DNA of 49,688 bases, taken from contig JAKBFR010000003.1 in NCBI GenBank assembly GCA_021837545.1, forward strand, positions 1 to 49,688, given 5' to 3'. The stretch is from Bacillota bacterium. GTDB lineage: Bacteria; Bacillota_A; Clostridia; Clostridiales; Clostridiaceae. Of the stretch, positions 42,469 to 49,688 are shown in pieces. The notes below the pieces were generated by a model that searched no databases, was not told the DNA's origin, and was given only the letters and a program-made list of their open reading frames with translations. The translations under genes were made by a program, and so were the position numbers. Each line of letters starts with the position of its first letter. Positions within the stretch are counted from its first letter, which is position 1.

Positions 42469-42579
42469 TTTCAAAAAAAACTTTAAATAGGAAGAGTATA
42501 AAAGTGTTTTTTTAATTTTTCTAGATATATTAAATTAAAAACACTGGAATTAATTTATAATAAAGAGGTAGTGATAATA

Positions 42580-43602
42580 ATGTTTTATGTATTAATTGTA
42601 CTTTTAACAATAACTTTTGTATTACCAATTATATCAAAGAGAGTAGAAAAAAATCTTGAGATTTTTCTATTTTTGGTGGGGGTACTAGCATCTATCAGTT
42701 CAAGTGTTTTAAATAAAGAACTTTTTTCCCATATTGTTCAAAATAAATTTATGTATGTAATAGCCTTTGCTGTATTAATAGGCGGCTTTTTGTTTAAATC
42801 AATAACTACTCATATAAAAGGAGCATTAACATATATCTTAAAATATACCCCATTAAAGGTTTTTGTATTTTTATTAGTAGTCATTATAGGTCTTTTATCA
42901 AGTATCATAACTGCAATTATAACCGCTCTTCTTCTAGTTGAAATAATTAGTATACTTCCAATTAGTAGAAAAAATAAAATAAATATTAATATAGTTTCAT
43001 GTTTTTCAATTGGGCTTGGGGCAGTATTAACTCCAATCGGCGAACCATTGGCTACAATTATAGTTTCTAAGCTTGATGTGAACTTTTGGTTTCTTTTAGA
43101 GACGTTTGGTATTTACATCATACCTGGCATATTAATTCTTGGAATTATTGGAACAAGGTATGCTATTCAAGAGAAAACTGAAACCGATAATGATGATGAA
43201 GTTGTTATAGACGAGACACATAAAATTATAGTAGTAAGAGCACTCAAAATTTTCTTATTCGTTATTGCACTCGAATTACTTGGAGAAGGCTTTAAACCAA
43301 TAATTGATACTTATATAATATCCCTTGATACTAGTTATCTATATTGGGTTAATATGTGTTCTGCAGTGCTAGATAATGCAACATTAGCTGCTGCTGAAAT
43401 AAGTGATAAAATGTCACCAGTACAAGTCAAAGCTGTATTAATGGGCTTACTTATTAGTGGAGGAATGATGATTCCAGGTAATATACCTAATATTATTTCT
43501 GCTGGTAAATTAAAAATTAAAAGTAGAGAATGGATTAAACTAGGAGTTCCACTCGGAATCGTTATTATGATTGTATACTATGTAATTTTATTTGTAATAT
43601 AA
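42580..43602 (+). CDS. DUF1646 family cation transporter
   Basis: 340 residues from the ATG at 42580, 10 bases after GAGGT; the GTG three codons earlier is too close to that site. About ten membrane segments, with the family stretches FSIGLGAVLTPIGEPLATIIVSKLD (about 145-168) and MCSAVLDNATLAAAEISDKMSPVQVKAVLMGLLISGGMMIPGNIPNIISA (about 267-316), related to the Na+/H+ antiporter and arsenite-pump superfamily. It probably moves Na+ or another small ion across the membrane. The attenuator-like leader suggests ion-responsive control. Confidence 0.88.
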   Translation: MFYVLIVLLTITFVLPIISKRVEKNLEIFLFLVGVLASISSSVLNKELFSHIVQNKFMYVIAFAVLIGGFLFKSITTHIKGALTYILKYTPLKVFVFLLVVIIGLLSSIITAIITALLLVEIISILPISRKNKININIVSCFSIGLGAVLTPIGEPLATIIVSKLDVNFWFLLETFGIYIIPGILILGIIGTRYAIQEKTETDNDDEVVIDETHKIIVVRALKIFLFVIALELLGEGFKPIIDTYIISLDTSYLYWVNMCSAVLDNATLAAAEISDKMSPVQVKAVLMGLLISGGMMIPGNIPNIISAGKLKIKSREWIKLGVPLGIVIMIVYYVILFVI

Positions 43603-43613
43603 ATGTTTTTATA

Positions 43614-43778
43614 TTATGAGAACTTGATTTTAAAATATTTCAATGCTATTCTAATACAATATTGTATGAATTGTGATATTGAGGTGCATATATTTAAGAC
43701 AGTAATACTACAAATTTCATCTATATCATAAATATATGCTATTTTTTTAGTCTCAACATTGCAATCAAGCCAACTCAT
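43614..43778 (-). CDS. Possible small protein (54 residues), unsupported by homology
   Basis: Open frame MSWLDCNVETKKIAYIYDID... ending CIRIALKYFKIKFS. It has an ATG but no ribosome binding site upstream. It occupies most of the convergent 316-bp gap between the DUF1646 and phosphotransferase genes. It could equally be a decayed fragment or chance. No family recognised. Confidence 0.2.
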   Translation of the reverse strand: MSWLDCNVETKKIAYIYDIDEICSITVLNICTSISQFIQYCIRIALKYFKIKFS

Positions 43779-43788
43779 ATGGTGTAGT

Positions 43789-43819
43789 TTTAACTAAAGA
43801 TGGACTTTCTTTAGTTAAA
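43789..43819. terminator. Hairpin in the DUF1646 / phosphotransferase convergent region
   Basis: TTTAACTAAAG (43789-43799) and CTTTAGTTAAA (43809-43819) form a perfect 11-bp stem; GTTTATTT follows on the plus strand. Probable terminator of the DUF1646 transcript, 187 bases past its stop. Confidence 0.55.
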
Positions 43820-43918
43820 GTTTATTTCATCTAGAAGCAAGTAAAGTACAAACTATGACTAAAACATTTATAGATATAACTTTTTAATCAAAACCAATAT
43901 ATGTTTTTGAATTCTTCA

Positions 43919-44878
43919 TTATTTTAGTATATTTATATTATTAATTATTATATCCTTTATATTTGTATATTTATTCGGCATATTCTCTTCTAAATCAATT
44001 AATTGAATTAAATTTACTAAATCACGAAGTTTACTTACCTTATACCAATCATCAATGAGCTTATAACTTGAGTTTTTATTGTATTCATTTTCAAATTCTT
44101 GTATTAAGTTTTTATTAAAATACTCTTCATATCTGAAAAACTGTCCTATATCTCCTAATGGGTGTCCAGCCATTGCAAACTCCCAATCTAAAATTCCAGA
44201 TAATCTATTATCTTTTACTAATATGTTAGTCCCTTGAAAATCCCCATGAACCAATCTAATATCTTCATCTAATTGGGTTAACATCTTTTTATTTTCCTTA
44301 ACTATGCTATTAATTTTTTCTATAATATTCTTGCCTAAGCGCTTTTGAGCTCTATCCCCCATAAAATTTTCATACCATGAAATAAGTGGAGGTAATTCTT
44401 CTCTTATATTCAAATTTTCATCTAGAAATCCTGTTTTATTAAACTTATAACTATGTATTTTAGCTAAATATTTCGCTACATCTCTAACAAGTATTTCTTC
44501 TAATACATATCCTTCATTTATGGCTTGTCCTATAGTTTTTCCTTCTATATATTCATAAATTGCATATTCTCTATTTTGAATAATTTCATCACTACTAATT
44601 TTATATACTTTATTGACAGGTATAATTTCATTTTCTTTTAATTTTGTCAATAATTTAATTTCTTTCTTATAGTTTTGTTCTGTTGGAAAAAATATTTTCA
44701 AAATATATTTTTTTCGAACTTGATTTGTTTCAACAATATAATTTGTTGTTCTACAACCCTCATTTATTGGTATTATATTAATGATATTTTTTTCTTCTAA
44801 TATTCCTTCAAATAATTTGCTAACTATATTTTTATCAATTTCTAAAAATGGAAACGTCCTTTCCCAATTATATTCCAA
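43919..44878 (-). CDS. Aminoglycoside phosphotransferase-fold kinase (APH/choline kinase family)
   Basis: 319 residues. Protein-kinase-like fold: nucleotide-binding Lys in KKYILKIFF (about 56-64), hinge YAIYEYIEGKTI, catalytic loop VHGDFQGTNIL with Asp213 and Asn218, and metal-binding Asp231 in GILDWEFAMAGHPLGDIG. Family members phosphorylate aminoglycosides, choline, homoserine or sugars; substrate cannot be set here. The start is TTG, 9 bases after GAGG. It is monocistronic. A resistance role should not be assumed. Confidence 0.82.
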   Translation of the reverse strand: MEYNWERTFPFLEIDKNIVSKLFEGILEEKNIINIIPINEGCRTTNYIVETNQVRKKYILKIFFPTEQNYKKEIKLLTKLKENEIIPVNKVYKISSDEIIQNREYAIYEYIEGKTIGQAINEGYVLEEILVRDVAKYLAKIHSYKFNKTGFLDENLNIREELPPLISWYENFMGDRAQKRLGKNIIEKINSIVKENKKMLTQLDEDIRLVHGDFQGTNILVKDNRLSGILDWEFAMAGHPLGDIGQFFRYEEYFNKNLIQEFENEYNKNSSYKLIDDWYKVSKLRDLVNLIQLIDLEENMPNKYTNIKDIIINNINILK

Positions 44879-45064
44879 TTAAATATACCTCACTACTCTA
44901 TATAGTTTTTTTGATTAAATTCTTCTTTTAAATTTAATTATAATATATTATTGCTGTATTTGTTATAAAAGTTTTATTTATATTACTTTATTATATAGTC
45001 TTTGAGGCAAATTAAATCGATATACAACATGAATTTTATTTATTATAATTTAAAATGAAATCAG

Positions 45065-45110
45065 AAAAGATGTTCTAAAGTATTATTTTCTTTAGAACAT
45101 CTTTTTAAGT
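45065..45110. terminator. Terminator of the DUF1540 gene
   Basis: Perfect 16-bp stem AAAAGATGTTCTAAAG / CTTTAGAACATCTTTT (45065-45080, 45090-45105) with a 9-base loop, 23 bases past the DUF1540 stop. It works in both directions. Confidence 0.85.
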
Positions 45111-45127
45111 TCGAACAAAATTTGAGG

Positions 45128-45286
45128 CTATTTTACTTGAAATGACTCACAATCTGTACACTCAATTTTGGTTGGATTTGTTTCATGTGTACCTACTTGG
45201 ATTTCCTGTAATGTACAATAATTCTTTGCTTGTGCATGATATTGACATTTGTCAACTGAACATTTTATAGATGAATTTGCATTCAT
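45128..45286 (-). CDS. DUF1540 domain mini-protein
   Basis: 52 residues: four regularly placed Cys plus His in IKCSVDKCQYHAQAKNYCTLQEIQVG, and a final pair in TKIECTDCESF. This is the short Cys-rich DUF1540 pattern common in spore-forming Firmicutes, probably a metal-binding protein of unknown role and often sporulation-linked. ATG follows AAGGAGTGATAGAA. It is too short for common ORF length limits but has an excellent ribosome binding site and terminator. Confidence 0.88.
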   Translation of the reverse strand: MNANSSIKCSVDKCQYHAQAKNYCTLQEIQVGTHETNPTKIECTDCESFQVK

Positions 45287-45475
45287 TTCTATCACTCCTT
45301 ATCACTTTTTCAATAATATTATTTGCAAAAATCACATATATATACTTTTATTTAGTACTACATTTATGGTTCTTAACATTATTTTAATTACTAATTCCTA
45401 TTATTTCCTCGGCAATAATAATTAATTTGTGAGAATGAATATTCTAGTTCCTGCTTTTTATATTATTAATAACTA

Positions 45476-45517
45476 AAAAATAGGATTAATAATTTAACAC
45501 TATCTATTATTAATCCT
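45476..45517 (-). terminator. Terminator of the SulP transporter gene
   Basis: Perfect 12-bp stem AGGATTAATAAT / ATTATTAATCCT (45482-45493, 45506-45517); on the minus strand TTTTTTAG follows. Confidence 0.88.
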
Positions 45518-45566
45518 ACTTAATTTTTTTATACTTAATATGTAAATTCAAAAAATATCTTATAAT

Positions 45567-47219
45567 TTAAGATACCTCTAAACATTTTATATACTCATAA
45601 GCTACTTCTATTGCTTCTGTCTTAGTTTCATATATATGACTTTCTCCAATTTCAACTGCAAACCCCATCTTGTTTAATACTTTCATTGGTTGTCCCTGTA
45701 CATGAGTTAAACAGAGTTTTATGTTTAATTTATTACAATGCTTAAGCAATCTAGTTAATGCATCTATTGCAGAAGCATCTATTGCATGGGTATGTCTCAT
45801 ATCTAAAATAACAACCTCAACAGAAGATTCAAGTTCTTTCATTTTTGCAATAAATTCTTGTACTACTCCAAAAAACATTGGCCCATTTACTTGATATACA
45901 TGTATTTTCCCCTCTGCCTTTTCTAGTACAGTAGATATATCTTCATCAAAAACTTCCTCATCTACTAAATTCCTAATTTCAGTAGTATCTGATACTCTCT
46001 TCATGAATAAGAACATCGCCATAATCATTCCAATACTTATTGCAACAACTAAATCAAATGCAACTGTACATCCAAATGTAATTAACAATACAATAACATC
46101 ACTCTTAGGCGCCTTCAATAATCCCTTAAAAGCTCTCCACTCACTCATGTTATATGATACAACCATTAATATTGCAGCAAGTGCAGTCATTGGTATCATC
46201 TTTGCAAGAGGCATTAGAACTAACATGGTAACTAATAATGTTATAGCATGAACCATTCCTGATATAGGACTTCTCCCCCCTGATTTTACATTAGCTGCAG
46301 TTCTTGCAATAGCTCCGGTAGCTGGTATTCCACCAAATAATCCACATGTAATATTAGCTATCCCTTGGGCAATAAGCTCCATATTAGAATCATGTGTGTC
46401 TGAAATCATTCCATCTGCTACTACTGCTGATAATAATGATTCCAATGCTGCTAAGACAGCAATTGTCATAGCAGGTGCAAATAATTTATTTATTGTAGCC
46501 ATACTAAAGTCTGGAAGTATTGGCATTGGTATTGCTGATGAAATTTCTTGAAATCTACTTCCTATAGTTTCTACCGGTAAGTTTAATGATTTTACAAAAA
46601 TAGTTGCAACTATCAATGCAATCATTGAACCTGGTATTGTCTTATTAATTTTAGGCCAAAAAACTATTATAATTATAGATCCCGCACCTACTATCAAAGA
46701 CCATTTACTTAATGATCCTATATTTGCAAAATAACTTCCCCATTTTGCAAAAAACTCTGCTGGCACAGTTTCAATTTGCAGTCCAAAAAAATCCTTGATT
46801 TGTGTTGACATTAATGTTATTGCTATGCCTGCTGTAAATCCTATAGTTATTGTTTGTGGTATATACTTAATTAATGATCCAACCCTTAATAATCCCATTA
46901 TAACTAATATAATTCCAGCCATTATTGTTGCAGTGATAAGTCCATTTAAACCATACTCCTGAATAATTGAATAAATTATAATAACGAAGGCTCCTGTTGG
47001 TCCACCTATTTGGACTTTACTACCTCCTAAAAATGAGATTATAAATCCTGCAAAGATTGCTGTTATAAGGCCCTTCTCCGGTGACACTCCTGACGATATA
47101 CCAAGTGCTATTGACAATGGTAGTGCTATTATAGCAACTATAATTCCAGCTATGATATCTTTCATAACTTGTTTCTTTGTAATTTCTTTGTTCTTAATCA
47201 TATAAAAGAACTTAGGCAT
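45567..47219 (-). CDS. SulP-family anion transporter with STAS domain
   Basis: 550 residues. The transmembrane domain (about 20-420) begins with MKDIIAGIIVAIIALPLSIALGISSGVSPEKGLITAIFAGFIISFLGGSKVQIGGPTGAFVIII, the SulP signature region, and has roughly 12-14 segments. A C-terminal STAS domain (about 435-545) contains VVILDMRHTHAIDASAIDAL. SulP members carry sulfate, bicarbonate or other anions. Substrate is unknown; no sulfate-assimilation or carbonic anhydrase gene adjoins. ATG follows AAGGAAGTGATTAGAAATT. It is 158 bases downstream of dapA on the same strand. Confidence 0.92.
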   Translation of the reverse strand: MPKFFYMIKNKEITKKQVMKDIIAGIIVAIIALPLSIALGISSGVSPEKGLITAIFAGFIISFLGGSKVQIGGPTGAFVIIIYSIIQEYGLNGLITATIMAGIILVIMGLLRVGSLIKYIPQTITIGFTAGIAITLMSTQIKDFFGLQIETVPAEFFAKWGSYFANIGSLSKWSLIVGAGSIIIIVFWPKINKTIPGSMIALIVATIFVKSLNLPVETIGSRFQEISSAIPMPILPDFSMATINKLFAPAMTIAVLAALESLLSAVVADGMISDTHDSNMELIAQGIANITCGLFGGIPATGAIARTAANVKSGGRSPISGMVHAITLLVTMLVLMPLAKMIPMTALAAILMVVSYNMSEWRAFKGLLKAPKSDVIVLLITFGCTVAFDLVVAISIGMIMAMFLFMKRVSDTTEIRNLVDEEVFDEDISTVLEKAEGKIHVYQVNGPMFFGVVQEFIAKMKELESSVEVVILDMRHTHAIDASAIDALTRLLKHCNKLNIKLCLTHVQGQPMKVLNKMGFAVEIGESHIYETKTEAIEVAYEYIKCLEVS

Positions 47220-47377
47220 AATTTCTAATCACTTCCTTATTTAACTTGTCAGCTTTTATCTTACTCCTAATTTTTATACTAGTCAAAACAAAATATTCAT
47301 ACATTTTACATTATAAGTCTGTTTCTGACAATTAAATAATAATATTAGCAAATCATTTTTATTAAAGGAGCTTTCGT

Positions 47378-48241
47378 TTATTTAATAATACTATCTAATT
47401 TATTTTCTAATTCTGTTGTAATATTAACTAATGGTAATCTTACTTCATCTGAATCTATTAATTCTAATTTCTTCAAACAATACTTTAATGGTGTAGGATT
47501 AGGCTCTGCAAATAAAAGTGGTATCATGTTATATAATGACTGCCATCTTTTTAGTGCAGCCTGGTGATTATTAGATTTAACCAAGTCATATACTTCAATA
47601 AATTCTTTAGTTCTTAAATGAGCAGATCCCATTATTCCACCTTGTCCACCAAGTATAAGTGTTGTATAAAAATATGCATCTTCTCCTGTTAAAATTGAGA
47701 AGTCCTTTGGTGGATTAATCAATAAGTCAGTTGTTTGCTTCATATCTCCTGAACAATCTTTTACACCTATAATATTTTTTAATTCTGCCAATCTATGAAC
47801 AGTTTGATTTTCAACATTAGTTCCAGTTCTATATGGAATATTATAAATTATAATATCTAAATCAGTTGCTTCAGATATACTTTTAAAATGTTCATATAGT
47901 CCCCTTTGATTTGGTCTTGAATAATAGGGAGCTACAGATAATATTCCATCCACGTTATACCTTTCTGCTACCTTTAATTTCTTAACTACTTCACTAGTAT
48001 GACTTCCACCTAAACCTACATATACTGGTACTCTATGATTATTATATTCCATAGTTTTAGCCAGAACTTCTTCATATTCAGCCTCTAAGATAGTAGGTGA
48101 TTCGCCAGTAGTTGCAAGTGGTATTATTCCACTTACCCCTTCTTTTATATAATGATTAACCATTCTTTCATATGATTTTAAATCTACCTTCCCATCCTTA
48201 AACGGCGTTATTAACGGTACTAATACTCCTTCAATTTTCAT
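47378..48241 (-). CDS. dapA: 4-hydroxy-tetrahydrodipicolinate synthase
   Basis: 287 residues, TIM barrel. Schiff-base Lys161 in GVKDCSGD, Tyr133 in IIYNIPYRTGTN, and Thr44-Thr45 in PLATTGESPT, with the proton-relay residues as in DapA. It condenses pyruvate with aspartate semialdehyde in lysine and diaminopimelate synthesis. Control by the upstream lysine riboswitch settles DapA against related aldolases such as NanA. ATG follows AGGAGTTGTAATAATTT, a rather wide spacing. Single-gene unit. Confidence 0.96.
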   Translation of the reverse strand: MKIEGVLVPLITPFKDGKVDLKSYERMVNHYIKEGVSGIIPLATTGESPTILEAEYEEVLAKTMEYNNHRVPVYVGLGGSHTSEVVKKLKVAERYNVDGILSVAPYYSRPNQRGLYEHFKSISEATDLDIIIYNIPYRTGTNVENQTVHRLAELKNIIGVKDCSGDMKQTTDLLINPPKDFSILTGEDAYFYTTLILGGQGGIMGSAHLRTKEFIEVYDLVKSNNHQAALKRWQSLYNMIPLLFAEPNPTPLKYCLKKLELIDSDEVRLPLVNITTELENKLDSIIK

Positions 48242-48269
48242 AAATTATTACAACTCCTAAACTTTATTT

Positions 48270-48307
48270 TTAAAAATAAGAAAACCCGTTAGTATATACC
48301 AACGGGT
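48270..48307 (-). terminator. Expression-platform terminator of the lysine riboswitch
   Basis: ACCCGTT / AACGGGT (48284-48290, 48301-48307) with inner GTAT / ATAC pairing; on the minus strand TTTTCTTATTTTT follows, 29 bases before the dapA start. Confidence 0.88.
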
Positions 48308-48384
48308 AGAGTTAATCGCATAAAGTTTTATTTAAAACTAAAAAATAATACTATTTTACTATTATTATTTTCAATTTCAGCAAA

Positions 48385-48552
48385 TCCTTGTAGCTCTCCA
48401 CTTTCGTGACAGTTATGCACATATTTTATGCATACCCAGAAATAAATTTTTGCATAATTTAAATCTTCGGCCATAATACCTTTTCTTATTAATCAACGTC
48501 TGCAAACTAATAATAAGTACTTTTTATTAATGGCACCTCTACCTTAGGTTCT
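48385..48552 (-). promoter_or_regulatory. Lysine riboswitch (L box) controlling dapA
   Basis: In minus-strand order: GGTAGAGGTGCC, AGTAC, GGTATTATGGCCGAAG, CTGGGTATGCATA, AACTGTCACGA and GTGGAGAGCTAC. These are the conserved L-box core segments in the right order, closed by a GTAG / CTAC helix. Lysine binding should favour the terminator at 48270-48307 and switch dapA off. Confidence 0.93.
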
Positions 48553-48570
48553 CGTATTGAATTTATTAGA

Positions 48571-48599
48571 ATTATATCACTCAACTAATTATTTGTAAA
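48571..48599 (-). promoter_or_regulatory. Sigma-A promoter of the lysine riboswitch-dapA unit
   Basis: Minus-strand TTTACA (48594-48599), 17-base spacer, TATAAT (48571-48576). The -35 overlaps the last codons of the TauE/SafE gene. The predicted start near 48564 is just before the aptamer. Confidence 0.8.
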
Positions 48600-49343
48600 T
48601 AAAAAACCATATATCACTTTAACAAATAACATAGTTATTACTACTACTATTATTGGCCTTATAACCTTTGATCCATTTTTAAGTGCAAGATGTGCACCTA
48701 AGTAGTTTCCCAAAGCTGCACAAATGGCGGCAGGTATACCAATCATAAAGAATACTTTACCATTTAATACATAAGCTATTAAAGCCGCAAAATTAGATGC
48801 TAAATTTACTACTTTAGCATTGCCTGATGCAGTTATAAGATTAAATCCTAAAAGGGATGTAAATGCTAATACCAAAAAAGTGCCTGCTCCTGGTCCAAAG
48901 AATCCATCGTATGCACCTATTACTAATCCTAGTAGTATAGATAATATATATACTTTCTTATTTGATAGTTCTTTTACAGTTCCTGTTACTCCAAATTTAC
49001 TATTAAAAATCAAAAAAACTGCGACTAGTGGTAAAATTATAAGCAAACAATATTTCAAATACTTCTCATCTAACACTAACACTAATTGTGCACCAAACCA
49101 TGACCCAATTAATGCACCGAATGCTGCTGACAGCGCTGATTTTATCTTTATATTACCGCTTCTTAAAAATTTTATAGATGCAACAGATGTACCAATACAA
49201 CTTGCAAATTTATTAGTACCATATGCAATATGTATAGGAATCCCTGCAAAAATATATGCTGGTAGTGATATTATTCCGCCCCCACCTGCAACAGCATCTA
49301 CAAATCCTGCACAAAATATCAACTGAATACATAGTACCTCCAA
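48585..49343 (-). CDS. TauE/SafE (YfcA-type) sulfite/anion exporter family permease
   Basis: 252 residues, about eight membrane segments, with AGFVDAVAGGGGIISLPAYIFAGIPIHIAYGTNKFASCIGTSVASIKFLRSG (about 12-62) and GFFGPGAGTFLVLAFTSLLGFN in the second half, the two repeats of this family. Substrates of characterised members include sulfite, sulfoacetate and sulfolactate; here unknown. The frame can only start with TTG (49343), which overlaps the TTTGGAGG site; the ATG correctly spaced from that site (49334) is out of frame, so the N-terminus may be shifted by an indel. Confidence 0.8.
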   Translation of the reverse strand: MEVLCIQLIFCAGFVDAVAGGGGIISLPAYIFAGIPIHIAYGTNKFASCIGTSVASIKFLRSGNIKIKSALSAAFGALIGSWFGAQLVLVLDEKYLKYCLLIILPLVAVFLIFNSKFGVTGTVKELSNKKVYILSILLGLVIGAYDGFFGPGAGTFLVLAFTSLLGFNLITASGNAKVVNLASNFAALIAYVLNGKVFFMIGIPAAICAALGNYLGAHLALKNGSKVIRPIIVVVITMLFVKVIYGFLFTNN

Positions 49344-49449
49344 ACTAACTTCTAATATGTATGATTCTATATTGATATCATACGATATTTTATTATATTT
49401 TCAGATTTTATTTGCTCAAAAATTCGTATTATCTAAACATATCCACATA

Positions 49450-49494
49450 ATTAAAAATAGTCCACAAAATAGTTAGAATTATTGTGGACTATTT
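49450..49494. terminator. Hairpin terminator between the rRNA operon and the TauE gene
   Basis: Perfect 13-bp stem AAATAGTCCACAA / TTGTGGACTATTT (49455-49467, 49482-49494); on the minus strand TTTTTAATT follows. A second stop for rRNA transcripts. Confidence 0.8.
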
Positions 49495-49525
49495 CTTATT
49501 ATTTTCTATATATTATATTTCAAAT

Positions 49526-49560
49526 GTAAAAAGAGATAGTTATAATAACTATCTCTTTTA
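49526..49560 (-). terminator. rRNA operon terminator
   Basis: AAAAGAGATAGTTA / TAACTATCTCTTTT with 3-base loop and a T-tail on the minus strand, 6 bases after the 5S gene. Confidence 0.92.
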
Positions 49561-49565
49561 AATTA

Positions 49566-49682
49566 CCTCGCAACGTCCTACTCTGCCACACAGTCACCCG
49601 TGCAGTACCATCGGCGCTATAGACCTTAACTGTCCTGTTCGGAATGGGAAGGAGTGTTACCTCTATGCCATCGTCACGAGAT
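49566..49682 (-). rRNA. rrf: 5S ribosomal RNA
   Basis: About 117 nt. Minus-strand landmarks: GATGGCATAGAGGTAACACT, CCATTCCGAACAGGACAGTT, TATAGCGCCGATGGTACTGC, GGGTGACTGTGTGGCAGAGT and the terminal helix CTCG / CGAG. It is the 3' end of an rRNA operon extending beyond the window on the minus strand. Confidence 0.95.
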
Positions 49683-49688
49683 GCTAGT

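Noticed and set aside
43919..44878. Aminoglycoside resistance gene
   Set aside because: The fold motifs are general to kinases of choline, homoserine and sugars; nothing in the sequence or context shows an antibiotic substrate.

Overview
The window is low-GC DNA with clostridial features: AT-rich intergenic regions, strong GGAGG-type ribosome binding sites, frequent TTG/GTG starts and long U-tailed hairpin terminators. The gene set (many sugar PTS and glycosidase systems, mannose-class PTS with a LevR-type activator, paired amt-glnK loci, lysine-riboswitch dapA) fits a saccharolytic, solventogenic Clostridium of the C. beijerinckii / C. saccharoperbutylacetonicum type. That assignment is an inference from gene content. 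Most genes lie on the minus strand, converging away from an rRNA operon whose 5S gene closes the window.

Layout. 1-3.5 kb: the 3' part of a sugar ABC locus (permease fragment and two-domain ATPase) with a duplicated leader, then a solitary phage-type replisome organizer gene, a decayed reading frame and two repeat structures. 3.5-7.6 kb: a GH43 and GH3 xylosidase-type pair with a divergent AraC regulator. 7.6-10.7 kb: tRNA-Ser(GGA), tadA, a CNNM/CorC membrane protein, a small membrane protein and a transposon-end-like element. 10.8-15.6 kb: the trehalose PTS operon (treB, treC, EIIA, treR) with two palindromic operators placed on a consensus promoter. 15.7-18.9 kb: glucuronate branch genes uxuA-uxuB and a divergent AraC regulator. 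18.9-22 kb: an OpuC-type osmolyte ABC operon. 22-26.6 kb: a DHA2 efflux pump, tRNA-Arg(CCT), a second copy of the transposon-end-like element and a P-type ATPase. 26.8-30 kb: plsC, a DEAD-box RNA helicase and an Hsp20-like protein. 30.3-36 kb: levR and a sigma-54-dependent mannose-class PTS operon. 36.3-42.5 kb: an HD hydrolase and two ammonium transport units, each with its own promoter and leader terminators. 42.5-45.3 kb: a DUF1646 transporter with an attenuator-like leader, an aminoglycoside-phosphotransferase-fold kinase and a DUF1540 mini-protein. 45.5-49.7 kb: a SulP transporter, dapA under a lysine riboswitch, a TauE/SafE permease and 5S rRNA.

The genes work together mainly as carbohydrate uptake and degradation modules, each beside its own regulator (AraC, TreR, LevR), and as nitrogen uptake (amt-glnK). 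No complete mobile element, CRISPR array or intact prophage is visible. The most unusual signals are in non-coding DNA: a 57-bp block present twice with a compensatory base-pair change in its hairpin, terminator hairpins in both amt leaders, a mutually exclusive hairpin pair before the DUF1646 gene, and duplicated operator-like sites near the sigma-54 promoter.
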